From an uncultured Alphaproteobacteria bacterium (lineage in GTDB: Bacteria > Pseudomonadota > Alphaproteobacteria > UBA8366 > JADFVY01), in contig CAMYKU010000050.1 of assembly GCA_947259105.1 (NCBI GenBank), forward strand, positions 1-33,700: 33,700 bases of DNA. Reading direction: 5' to 3'. Shown here piece by piece: positions 8,263 to 15,741 of this stretch. The position numbers and the translations under genes were made by a program. Every line of letters starts with the position of its first letter. The first letter of the stretch is position 1. The notes under the pieces were generated by a model, which did no database searches, was not told the origin of the DNA, and saw only the letters and a list, made by a program, of their open reading frames with translations.

Positions 8263-9144
8263 ATGAAAGTCACCGGATTTTCGGTGCGGCGACCGCATTT
8301 CATCGCGGGGGCCGCCTTTGCCGCGGCGGGTCTGATCGCAAGCTGGATTCCCCTAGCGCTCGCCGAGGGTTTGGATGCAAGCCCGCCGCAGCTGGGCGAA
8401 GACGGGTTGGCCGGCTATCGGGAATTCCTGGAAGGCGGTCATCACCGCGCCTTCGCCATCGCCCCCGGCGGTGCGTGGGCCTGGGTCTCCGACATGCCTG
8501 ATCCGGAGGTCGCCGAGTCCGAGGCGATCCGCACCTGTTCCGGCTTTACCGACCAGCGCTGCATGATTTACGCGGCGGATGACCAGGTGGTCCTGGACAC
8601 GGACGCCTGGGCCGCTTCGTGGGGTCCCTATCTTGAGCCCGGGGCCGCGGCGGCGCAGCCGGTTGGCACCGCTCGAACGATGCGGTTCCCGAACCTCCTG
8701 GTGACGGATCCGGATGGCGCGCCGACGAAGCTTTCCGATCTGCAGGGCAACATCGTTTTCCTGCATTTCTGGGGCACCTGGTGCGCGCCGTGCCAGGTGG
8801 AGTTCCCTGAACTGCAGCGCCTGTACGAGTCCCTGAAGACCTACAATCGGATCGAGTTCGTCCTGGTCCAGTCACGCGAGGATATCGAACGCTCGCGTCG
8901 TTGGGCGGATCGACGCGGCATCACTATGCCGCTTTTCGATTCCGGCACGCGAGGCCCCGCGGACCATGCCTTTCGAATCGCCGACGGTACCAGCATCGAG
9001 GACCGCTTCCTCGCGCCGCTTTTTCCGGCGACCTACGTTCTCGACGGACACGGAGTCATCATATTCTCTCACTTCGGTCCGCTTCGCGGGTGGTCCGAAT
9101 ACGCGCTGTTCATGCGCCACGCCGCCGAAAACATGCCGCGTTAG
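8263..9144 (+). CDS. Exported thioredoxin-fold (TlpA-like) protein with an extra N-terminal domain
   Basis: I place the start at ATG 8263 because AAGGAGAG precedes it; an in-frame upstream GTG at 8239 has no such site. The 293-aa product has a hydrophobic export signal (about 9-34) ending ALA-EG, with twin arginines (VRRPHF) that only loosely match a Tat motif. A small domain follows (about 48-115) with GGHHRAFAIAPGGAWAW and cysteines C92 and C100. It resembles short repeats in other secreted alphaproteobacterial proteins that I cannot name. Residues 140-290 are a TlpA/AhpC-type thioredoxin fold with WCAPC (173-177). It is divergent from the DUF302-OTR-cytochrome b operon and is probably its redox partner, reducing heme-site or substrate disulfides in the periplasm. 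That link is inferred from position. Confidence 0.8.
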   Translation: MKVTGFSVRRPHFIAGAAFAAAGLIASWIPLALAEGLDASPPQLGEDGLAGYREFLEGGHHRAFAIAPGGAWAWVSDMPDPEVAESEAIRTCSGFTDQRCMIYAADDQVVLDTDAWAASWGPYLEPGAAAAQPVGTARTMRFPNLLVTDPDGAPTKLSDLQGNIVFLHFWGTWCAPCQVEFPELQRLYESLKTYNRIEFVLVQSREDIERSRRWADRRGITMPLFDSGTRGPADHAFRIADGTSIEDRFLAPLFPATYVLDGHGVIIFSHFGPLRGWSEYALFMRHAAENMPR

Positions 9145-9224
9145 GATGTGTTCTGCACCTGGCGCTCGCGCCCGTGTGCAAAAAACGCACTCCGGGCGCG
9201 GATGGTCGGGAAGAGGCGACGATT

Positions 9225-9249
9225 GCATGGCCGCCATGCGGTTTTTTTT
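9225..9249 (+). terminator. Rho-independent terminator after the thioredoxin-fold gene
   Basis: A 6-bp stem GCATGG / CCATGC with a 3-nt loop is followed by GG and eight T residues. It lies 81 nt downstream of the stop codon and ahead of the alcohol dehydrogenase gene, separating the two transcripts. The stem is short, but the T run is strong. Confidence 0.7.
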
Positions 9250-9314
9250 GAGGGACGCGGCCCGCACAGCGCGTATAGAGTTTCGGTAACTGGGATCGAG
9301 CCGGAACCGCTGTC

Positions 9315-10394
9315 ATGAAAGCTGCCGTGTGTCGCGCATTCGGAAAACCTCTGGTCATCGAGGATGTCAATCTGGCGTCTCCGGGCGCCGGCGAGGTCAG
9401 GGTAAAACTGGCGGCCTGCGCACTTTGCCATAGCGACATCCACTATGCGGATGGCTCCTGGGGCGGCGAACTGCCCGCGGTCTATGGCCACGAGGCCGCA
9501 GGCGTCGTCGAGGACATCGGCGCGGGCGTCACGGCGTTCCTGCCGGGTGATCATGTGGTGGTGACGCTGGTGCGGTCCTGCGGGCATTGCTACTATTGCG
9601 ACCGCGGGACGCCGGTGACCTGCGCGACGACCTTCGCGCTGGATGAAAAAAGCCCGTTGACCGCGGCGGATGGCGCGCCCATCGTGCAGGGCCTGCGTAC
9701 CGGCGCCTTCGCCGAGTACGTGCTGGTGGAAGAATCGCAGGCGGTGGTTATTCCCCGGGAAATACATCTGGACAGCGCGTCGCTGCTCGCTTGCGGCGTG
9801 ATCACCGGATTCGGGGCGGTCGTGAACACCGCCGGCGTAGAACCCGGCAGCAGCGTCGCGGTCATCGGGGTCGGCGGCGTCGGTTTGAACAGCCTGCAGG
9901 GCGCGGTCTTCCAGGGTGCGGAGCCGATCATCGCCGTCGATGTCTCGGACGCGAAACTGAGAGCCGCCCGCAAGTTCGGAGCGACACATACGGTCAACAC
10001 CTCGAAGCACGATCCGGAGGCTGCGGTTCGCGCCGCGACCGACGGCCGCGGGGCCGACTACGTGTTCGTTACCGTCGGTGCAAAGGCGGCGGTCGATCAG
10101 GCGCTGGGCCTGGTCGCGCCCGCCGGGGCGGTGGTTCTGGTCGGTATGCCGGCGACCGGCGTGATGACGGAAATCGATCCCGGCACGATTGCCGGCCTGA
10201 ACCAGCGCATCCTGGGCAGCAAGATGGGGACCGCGCGGATCCAGACGGATATCCCGATGCTGATCGACCTCTACCGCGCGGGTCGGCTGAAGCTCGACGA
10301 GTTGATCTCGGGACGTTATCCGCTGGCGGACATCAACAAGGCAATCGCGTCGGTCAAGCGCGGCGAGGCGTTGCGCAACGTGATCGTATTCTGA
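9315..10394 (+). CDS. Zinc-dependent alcohol dehydrogenase (MDR family)
   Basis: This 359-aa cytosolic enzyme oxidises an alcohol to an aldehyde with NAD(P) or a bound cofactor. Catalytic zinc ligands are C38 (ALCHSD), H59-E60 (GHE) and C160 (LLACGV). The structural zinc site is complete with C89, C92, C95 and C103 in CGHCYYC...C. A Rossmann motif GVGGVGLNS follows near residue 175. The pattern, including the insertion after the structural site and a class-III-like layout, places it with class III/NDMA-type or aryl alcohol dehydrogenases; the exact substrate cannot be assigned. There is no clear Shine-Dalgarno before ATG 9315, but the N-terminus MKAAVCRAFGKPL is typical of the family. It appears to be transcribed on its own. 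Confidence 0.9.
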   Translation: MKAAVCRAFGKPLVIEDVNLASPGAGEVRVKLAACALCHSDIHYADGSWGGELPAVYGHEAAGVVEDIGAGVTAFLPGDHVVVTLVRSCGHCYYCDRGTPVTCATTFALDEKSPLTAADGAPIVQGLRTGAFAEYVLVEESQAVVIPREIHLDSASLLACGVITGFGAVVNTAGVEPGSSVAVIGVGGVGLNSLQGAVFQGAEPIIAVDVSDAKLRAARKFGATHTVNTSKHDPEAAVRAATDGRGADYVFVTVGAKAAVDQALGLVAPAGAVVLVGMPATGVMTEIDPGTIAGLNQRILGSKMGTARIQTDIPMLIDLYRAGRLKLDELISGRYPLADINKAIASVKRGEALRNVIVF

Positions 10395-10583
10395 TGGCAC
10401 GGGCGGTTGGGCGGGTCCGGACGGATCACGCTCACAAAACGAAATCTTTGTGCCAATCTCGGCAACGCAGCGGCTTGACGCACAGCATCGCGGCGCGCTG
10501 CCATGCCGCAACCAGCGAGTCCCGTGCGCGACATCGCGCTTGATGCCGCAGTGGGGATTCCTACGACGGAAGGTGCCAGGGCC

Positions 10584-11726
10584 ATGACCGCGAATCGGAA
10601 GACCCGCAGTGCTTCGACGAAACGGACGGTTCGCCGGGAACGGCGGGCGCCGGCGGGGGCGCCGCCGGGCACCCTGATCGCGGATCCGACCGCGGTCCCG
10701 CCGACGATCCAGCTCATCGCCTACGGCCCCAACGATTTCGAGGAGCATGACATCCGGGATATCGAGGATTTGCGCCGCAAGGCCGGCAAGCACCCGGTCA
10801 ACTGGATCAACATCACCGGTTTGGGCGATCTCGATCTGATCCAGGAGCTGGGGTCGATGTTCAATCTGCACCGGCTCGCGCTGGAAGACGTCGTCAACCT
10901 CTATCAGCGGCCCAAGACCGAAGAGTACGAGGACCATGTCTTCATCGTTACGCGCATGATCCGTGCCGAGCACCCGGCGGTGACCGAACAGGTGTCCATG
11001 TTTCTGCGCGAGGACATGCTGCTGACCTTTCAGGAAAGACCCGGCGACAGCTTCGAGCCGGTCCGGGAGCGCCTTCGCGGCGATCGCGGATTCATCCGAG
11101 AGCGCAAGGCGGACTATCTCGCCTACGCCTTGCTGGACGCGGTCATCGACGGATATTTCCCGGCACTGGAGGCATGTGGCGAGCGGCTGGAGAATCTGGA
11201 GGACATTGTCATGGCAACGCCCGGCGCGGTGCAGGTGGCACGGATTCATGACATCAAGGGGGAACTTCTTGCGCTGCGGCGCGCGATCTGGCCGCAGCGG
11301 GAGATGATAAACGCGCTGACCCGGGACTCGTCGCTGAATATCTCAGACCAGACCCGGGTCTATCTGCGCGACTGCTACGACCATACCATCCAGCTGATGG
11401 ACCTGGTCGAGACCTACCGCGAAATCGCGTTCGGCCTGATCGACCTCTATCTTTCGAGCGCGAGCGCCCGCATGAACGAGATCATGAAGGTCCTGACCGT
11501 CATCGCCACCATATTCATTCCCCTGGGTTTTATCGCCGGTCTTTACGGGATGAACTTCGACCCCGGAGCCTCGCCGTGGAACATGCCGGAGCTGAAATGG
11601 TACTGGGGATATCCGATGGCCATGGGCCTGATGGCCGTCGTAGCCCTCTTGCTGCTGTATTACTTCTACCGGAAGGGCTGGATTCTCGAGCGGTGGCGGC
11701 GGCGCGTGCCCCGGGACCGCCGATGA
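10584..11726 (+). CDS. corA: CorA-type magnesium channel
   Basis: CorA forms a pentameric inner-membrane channel for Mg2+ (also Co2+ and Ni2+). The 380-aa reading from ATG 10584 has a basic N-terminal tail (TRSASTKRTVRRERRAPAG), a large cytoplasmic alpha/beta and helical domain, then two C-terminal membrane helices. The signature GMN sits at about 322-324, in AGLYGMNFDPGASP, at the end of the first helix. The second helix (about 342-363) is followed by a strongly basic tail. I prefer 10584, with GGAAGG about 10 nt upstream, over an earlier in-frame ATG at 10503, which would add 27 residues. No Mg2+ riboswitch was recognised in the 189-nt leader. The short HIBADH-like gene follows 70 nt downstream. 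Confidence 0.9.
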   Translation: MTANRKTRSASTKRTVRRERRAPAGAPPGTLIADPTAVPPTIQLIAYGPNDFEEHDIRDIEDLRRKAGKHPVNWINITGLGDLDLIQELGSMFNLHRLALEDVVNLYQRPKTEEYEDHVFIVTRMIRAEHPAVTEQVSMFLREDMLLTFQERPGDSFEPVRERLRGDRGFIRERKADYLAYALLDAVIDGYFPALEACGERLENLEDIVMATPGAVQVARIHDIKGELLALRRAIWPQREMINALTRDSSLNISDQTRVYLRDCYDHTIQLMDLVETYREIAFGLIDLYLSSASARMNEIMKVLTVIATIFIPLGFIAGLYGMNFDPGASPWNMPELKWYWGYPMAMGLMAVVALLLLYYFYRKGWILERWRRRVPRDRR

Positions 11727-11796
11727 CCGGCGGCGGCCACATGTCCTGCAAGGGTTTCGAGGCGGATCGGTGCAACGCAAGAAGAGATCTCGACAC

Positions 11797-12717
11797 ATGA
11801 AATACGGTTTTATCGGCCTGGGAAATCTGGGGGCGCATCTCGCGGGCAGCCTCGCCCGCGAGGGGTTCGAAGTCACCGTTCATGACCTCAACCGGGACGC
11901 CGCGGCGCCCTTGCTGGCGGCCGGCGCCCACTGGGCCGACTCGCCGCGGGCGGCGGCGGAAACCTCGGACGGCCTGATCACCTGCCTGCCGTCGCCGCAG
12001 GCGTCGGTCGCGGTAATGACCGGCGGGGACGGCGCGCTCGATGCCATCCCCGCCGGCGGCACGTGGATCGAGATGAGTACCAACGATGCGCATGAGATAA
12101 AGCGCCTCGCCGGGATCGGCGCGGCGCGCGGCGTGGTGACGCTGGAGGCGCCGGTGACCGGCGGCGTGCACCGCGCGGCTGCCGGCGAGATAACCGTTCT
12201 GGTCGGCGGCGACGGGGATGCCTACCGGACGCATCTGCCCGCGTTCCAGACAATGGGCGGCGAGGTCATCCATATGGGGCCGTTGGGGTCGGCCTCGATC
12301 ATCAAGGTCATCACCAACATGCTGGCTTTCATCCATCTGGTTGCCGCCGGCGAGGCGCTGATGATGGCCAAGCGCGGCGGGCTGGACCTGGCCAAAAGCT
12401 TCGCGGCGATCCGCGCCAGTTCCGGCAACAGCTTCGTGCACGAGACCGAAAGCCAGGTGATCCTGAACGGCAGCTACAATATCGGCTTCACCATGGATCT
12501 CGCCTGCAAGGACGCGGGATTCGCGATGAAGATGGGTCGCGAATTCGGCGTGCCGCTGAAGCTGGCTGAGTTGACTGAACAGCTCTTCATCGAGGCGCGC
12601 GAGCGCTATGGCGGCGATGCCTGGTCGCCGATGGTGGTCAAGCTGCTCGAGGACGCGTTGGCGGAGGAACTGCGCGCCGAGGGATTTCCCGCCGAACTGA
12701 CCGCGGCAGACGCCTGA
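11797..12717 (+). CDS. NAD(P)-dependent 3-hydroxyisobutyrate-dehydrogenase-like enzyme
   Basis: This 306-aa member of the beta-hydroxyacid dehydrogenase family oxidises short 3-hydroxyacids or reduces the matching semialdehydes. The N-terminal Rossmann motif GFIGLGNLG (residues 4-12), the substrate-binding APVTGGVHRAAAGE segment and the catalytic lysine region GPLGSASIIKVITNM are all present. The helical C-terminal domain carries the usual DLACKDAGFAMKMGREFGVP block. Whether the substrate is 3-hydroxyisobutyrate, tartronate semialdehyde or another acid is open; tartronate semialdehyde would fit glyoxylate metabolism via the nearby malate synthase, but that is only a suggestion. ATG 11797 is chosen because AAGAAGAGA lies upstream; the GTG at 11770 would add nine basic residues. 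Confidence 0.85.
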   Translation: MKYGFIGLGNLGAHLAGSLAREGFEVTVHDLNRDAAAPLLAAGAHWADSPRAAAETSDGLITCLPSPQASVAVMTGGDGALDAIPAGGTWIEMSTNDAHEIKRLAGIGAARGVVTLEAPVTGGVHRAAAGEITVLVGGDGDAYRTHLPAFQTMGGEVIHMGPLGSASIIKVITNMLAFIHLVAAGEALMMAKRGGLDLAKSFAAIRASSGNSFVHETESQVILNGSYNIGFTMDLACKDAGFAMKMGREFGVPLKLAELTEQLFIEARERYGGDAWSPMVVKLLEDALAEELRAEGFPAELTAADA

Positions 12718-12757
12718 GCGCCTGCTGAAATGCGTCGTAACCCGAGACGTCTGTCGC

Positions 12758-14209
12758 TTAGTTTCGTGAGATGTGCATACGGGACAGAATGTAACGATAC
12801 CCCAGCAGCATCACGAACAGCAGTAAGATGAAGGCAGCCTCCAGCGCAAAGATCTTGTACACGAGGCGGTCCATCTGCTGGTTGACCTGTTCGACGACCG
12901 CCTGCGCCATGGGCACCCGCTGCTCCCATCCGGGCGACAGCAGGAACTGATCGGTGGAATTCACCAGCTCATTCATCTCGCGCACGGTCATCGAGGCATC
13001 CCCGACCAGCTGCTTGTAATCGTCGATGTTGAAGGGCTTGGCCGGCTCGGCCGGCTCGCCCCCGCCGCCAATGTCCAGCTTTGCGGCCAGCGCGTCCACG
13101 GTCACGACGGTACTGTTGATCGAGGCCGCCAGTTCCACCCCGGCCTCGATGGTCGCCCGCAACTCCGCGAGGATGCCAAGTACGCGTTTTTCCTCGGCCA
13201 GCAGATCGCCGAGAAAGGCCTCACGCTGCTGCGTCAGCTCAGCCGAGAACTGGCCGAGGGCCGCAACGCGCTGCTCGTCTACCCGGTCCATGAGCTGATT
13301 GATGGCGGCGAACTGCTGCTCGGGCAGCGTTTCCGCGACCACTGCGAAACGGTCGGCGGCCAGCGTCAGGCGAGACGTGCTCTCGAACAGGCCGGTGAAC
13401 TCGGGCTGACGCATCAGATCGAAAACCGCGGACTGCGCCTCCAGCATGGTGATCGTCGGCGCGCGCTGCATGTAAAACAGCACCCGCTCGCCGAACTGCT
13501 GCATCTGCTCGGCCGTCTGTCGTGTCTGCGCCACCTCGCCCAAAAGGCCACCGGTGCTTGCGACCTGCTCCAACTCCGCGGCGCGCTGGCCGGAGAAGCC
13601 GCCGAAACGCACCTCCCAGAAATAGAGTTCGTCGGGATTCTGTTCGATCCACTCGGTGACCAGGGCACGCAGGTCTGCCTGCTGGTCGGGAGTGAGCACG
13701 ATTTCGGCGCCCGTCCAGATATCCTCCTCCAGAATCCGGGATGCCTCGATAAGCCCGTGGCCCAACTCATCGCCCAGAAACTCGGGCGCCCAATAGGTTT
13801 CCACCGAATGACGGGTCAGTGCGGTCAGGACCAGCATGTCGAGCAGATTCTCGACCGCATTCGGCCCGATCGCGATGTCGACGACGGCTATCCGCGAATT
13901 CTTGATCCACCCCGTGGTAAACCAACGCAGATCACTCTTTGGGTCCTGCTGCTGGATGCGAAACATCTCGGTCGCCATTCGCCCGGCGTAGCGGTCGGCG
14001 AAGCGCATGATCTCCGCCTCGAGTTGCGCACGTTTTAAGCCGGTCGGCGTCGCAGCCTCAACCTGGCCGTATCCAAGCGGCGCGACGCTGACGTCCTGCG
14101 AGAACTCCGGAGCCGTTCCGAAGCTGCATCCGGCAAGACCGATCGCCACGAGGGCGATCCAGAAGATTGACGAAATGCGCCAATGCGTGGTTCGGTTTTT
14201 TTTCGACAT
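12758..14209 (-). CDS. Putative lipoprotein with long helical region and C-terminal membrane helix
   Basis: I do not recognise the family. The 483-aa protein begins with a basic, hydrophobic signal ending in a lipobox LAGC (C28). Residues 29-180 look globular. The stretch from about 205 to 390 is rich in Glu, Gln, Ala and Leu with few glycines (EQVASTGGLLGEVAQTRQTAEQ, split here as EQVASTGG and TRQTAEQMQQFGE), suggesting long helices or a coiled coil. A Gly/Pro linker (GGGGEPAEPAKP) and a membrane helix at about 451-472 (FALEAAFILLLFVMLLGYRY) follow. Having both a lipobox and a C-terminal membrane anchor implies a protein fixed to the membrane at both ends of its periplasmic part. GGGGAG lies 8 nt before the ATG. 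It follows the small lipoprotein gene 14311-14748 with a 101-nt gap, probably as one operon. Confidence 0.75.
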   Translation of the reverse strand: MSKKNRTTHWRISSIFWIALVAIGLAGCSFGTAPEFSQDVSVAPLGYGQVEAATPTGLKRAQLEAEIMRFADRYAGRMATEMFRIQQQDPKSDLRWFTTGWIKNSRIAVVDIAIGPNAVENLLDMLVLTALTRHSVETYWAPEFLGDELGHGLIEASRILEEDIWTGAEIVLTPDQQADLRALVTEWIEQNPDELYFWEVRFGGFSGQRAAELEQVASTGGLLGEVAQTRQTAEQMQQFGERVLFYMQRAPTITMLEAQSAVFDLMRQPEFTGLFESTSRLTLAADRFAVVAETLPEQQFAAINQLMDRVDEQRVAALGQFSAELTQQREAFLGDLLAEEKRVLGILAELRATIEAGVELAASINSTVVTVDALAAKLDIGGGGEPAEPAKPFNIDDYKQLVGDASMTVREMNELVNSTDQFLLSPGWEQRVPMAQAVVEQVNQQMDRLVYKIFALEAAFILLLFVMLLGYRYILSRMHISRN

Positions 14210-14310
14210 TGGAGCTGCTCCCCATTGTTATTTATTGTATTTTTGCACAAAATGCCCGCCAATACCATGCGAACCATTGCCGCGCACGCCACCCTGCGAC
14301 CGGCGAACGG

Positions 14311-14748
14311 TCAGATGTCCTGGACCTCGCATTCGACCGCCAGTTCCGTGCAGACCACCTTTATCGCATCCTCCATCAGATCGCGCCCGGTCTGGCCGCT
14401 GTCGCCGGCATCGATCCAGATAAACAGCAGCGTCTCGCCGCGGCCAAGGTCGGTCGCCTGGCCGGTCAGCCGCCGCTCGCCATCGGTCACCTCCAGCAGG
14501 TAACGCTTATCGTTCCTGTTGATCACGGTCAATTCGGGGCGACGCTCAAGCATCCCCAGCATGCCCCGGTAGACCGCGTCGGGAGGCAACGCAAGACGCA
14601 CCGAGGCGGTATTCTGGCTTGCGCCCTTGCTGTAGACGACGAGGCCTGCCGATGTCGCGGGCTGGAGCGCAAGCGGCGTACAAGCCGGCGTCAAGGCGAT
14701 GGCGGCGAGGCCGAGCAGGCCGAAGGTCAACGCGCGTTCGACAGGCAT
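14311..14748 (-). CDS. Small exported protein, possible lipoprotein
   Basis: This 145-aa protein has an N-terminal hydrophobic signal (MPVERALTFGLLGLAAIAL) followed by TPACTP. The cysteine could be a lipidation site, but the preceding residues match a lipobox only weakly. The mature part (about 30-145) contains alternating strands such as RYLLEVTDGERRLTGQA and TLLFIWIDAGD, and two cysteines near the end (VVCTELAVECEV). ATG 14748 is selected because GGGAGA lies 7 nt upstream; an ATG ten codons earlier lacks a ribosome site. No family recognised. Its neighbour on the same strand is the larger lipoprotein, so the two may act together in the envelope. Confidence 0.7.
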   Translation of the reverse strand: MPVERALTFGLLGLAAIALTPACTPLALQPATSAGLVVYSKGASQNTASVRLALPPDAVYRGMLGMLERRPELTVINRNDKRYLLEVTDGERRLTGQATDLGRGETLLFIWIDAGDSGQTGRDLMEDAIKVVCTELAVECEVQDI

Positions 14749-14851
14749 TACGAAATCTCCCGACTGGTTCCCGTACAATCACAATAGGTACCATACTCCC
14801 GATGTCCTGTAATTTGGCACGGCGATGCGCGAAACGAACTCGTCCTTTTTC

Positions 14852-14879
14852 TTGCATTGCACGTTACAGGCTTTATATA
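14852..14879 (+). promoter_or_regulatory. Candidate promoter for the cold-shock gene
   Basis: TTGCAT (14852-14857) and TATATA (14874-14879) are spaced by 16 nt, a reasonable sigma-70-type arrangement in a GC-rich background. It would leave a leader of about 140 nt before the cold-shock start codon. Long structured leaders are a hallmark of cspA-type genes, where they act as thermosensors. The match is by eye. Confidence 0.35.
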
Positions 14880-15026
14880 GGCGGCATACGTTGCACAGTC
14901 GTCCTGCGAATCCTGATAGGCCCTGATCCGCCTAACTTGGCTGCTTCCCGGCATTGTGAACGTTGCGACCGAACGGGGCGTCACCCTGTGGTGAGGTCCC
15001 ACCACCAACATGTTTAGGAATACGCT

Positions 15027-15236
15027 ATGGCTATCGGTACAGTAAAATGGTTCAATCTTACAAAGGGTTATGGCTTCATCGAGCCTCAGGACGGCTCCAA
15101 TGACGCCTTCGTCCATATTTCCGCGGTTGAGCGCGCAGGGCTGCATTCTCTTCGCGAGGGACAGAAGGTTACCTACGAACTCGTGCCCGGGCAGAACGGC
15201 AAGTCCTCGGCCGAAAATCTCGTCGTCGACGACTGA
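15027..15236 (+). CDS. cspA: CspA-family cold-shock protein
   Basis: A 69-aa single cold-shock domain that binds single-stranded RNA or DNA and melts mRNA structure at low temperature. RNP1 (KGYGFI, 13-18) and RNP2 (FVHIS, 28-32) are intact, as are the opening GTVKWFN and the closing strand KSSAENLVV. The length is the family standard. RNP1 has tyrosine where many CspA proteins have phenylalanine, a common variant. AGGA lies about 10 nt upstream of the ATG. The gene stands alone with a long leader upstream and a hairpin 12 nt after the stop. Many genomes carry several paralogues, so the symbol marks the family rather than strict orthology. Confidence 0.93.
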   Translation: MAIGTVKWFNLTKGYGFIEPQDGSNDAFVHISAVERAGLHSLREGQKVTYELVPGQNGKSSAENLVVDD

Positions 15237-15248
15237 TTTTGCCTCACA

Positions 15249-15274
15249 CCGTATCCGGCTGGCACCGGATACGG
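15249..15274 (+). terminator. Hairpin after the cold-shock gene
   Basis: A perfect 10-bp stem, CCGTATCCGG and CCGGATACGG, with a 6-nt loop begins 12 nt after the cold-shock stop. No T run follows, so it may be a rho-independent terminator lacking its tract, an mRNA 3' stabiliser, or both. Confidence 0.55.
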
Positions 15275-15741
15275 CCGCGACGGCTTTGTCCATAGCGGCC
15301 CTGGTTCACAGTCTTTTGTAAATCGCGAATAGAGGCACGGCCGGTTTAATTCAGACCTATCGCGTGGGGAGGGGACCGCAACACGCTGTCGGCACACGTC
15401 CGACCGGCGGGGTCGGGAATGCCCGTCGCTGGACGAAGATCCAAGCGGATCAGGCGATTCTAACAGGCTCGTGAGTCCGCGTTGCATGTGGTCGACGCGG
15501 CTCTCGCTGTTGCAGGTCTCGGTGCGCAGGCGGTACTTCCTGCGATTCTGGACGGCGGGGCCGGGCAGTGGGTGCCGGGCATGTATCCGCCATGGTGTGC
15601 GCTGGGGCCTCGGGAATCGTATACAAAACTGGAAAAAGCGGTGGACCGGCGCGGCTTGCGGCGGCATATTGCCGCCCCGTCAGGCGCGGAGTGTCCTGTA
15701 GAAAACCCGCGCGAACGCGGCAATCAGCGAGACGAGAGCCA
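15275..15741. other. Gene-free gap before malate synthase
   Basis: I see no credible gene here. The malate synthase frame stays open upstream to 15568, but that extension ([16 protein letters not shown]) is low in family character and not needed. The gap should contain the glcB promoter; no regulator site was recognised. Confidence 0.5.

Noticed and set aside
9141..11249. A 702-codon minus-strand open frame
   Set aside because: It lies opposite the alcohol dehydrogenase and CorA genes, both with intact motifs, and has no family character of its own.
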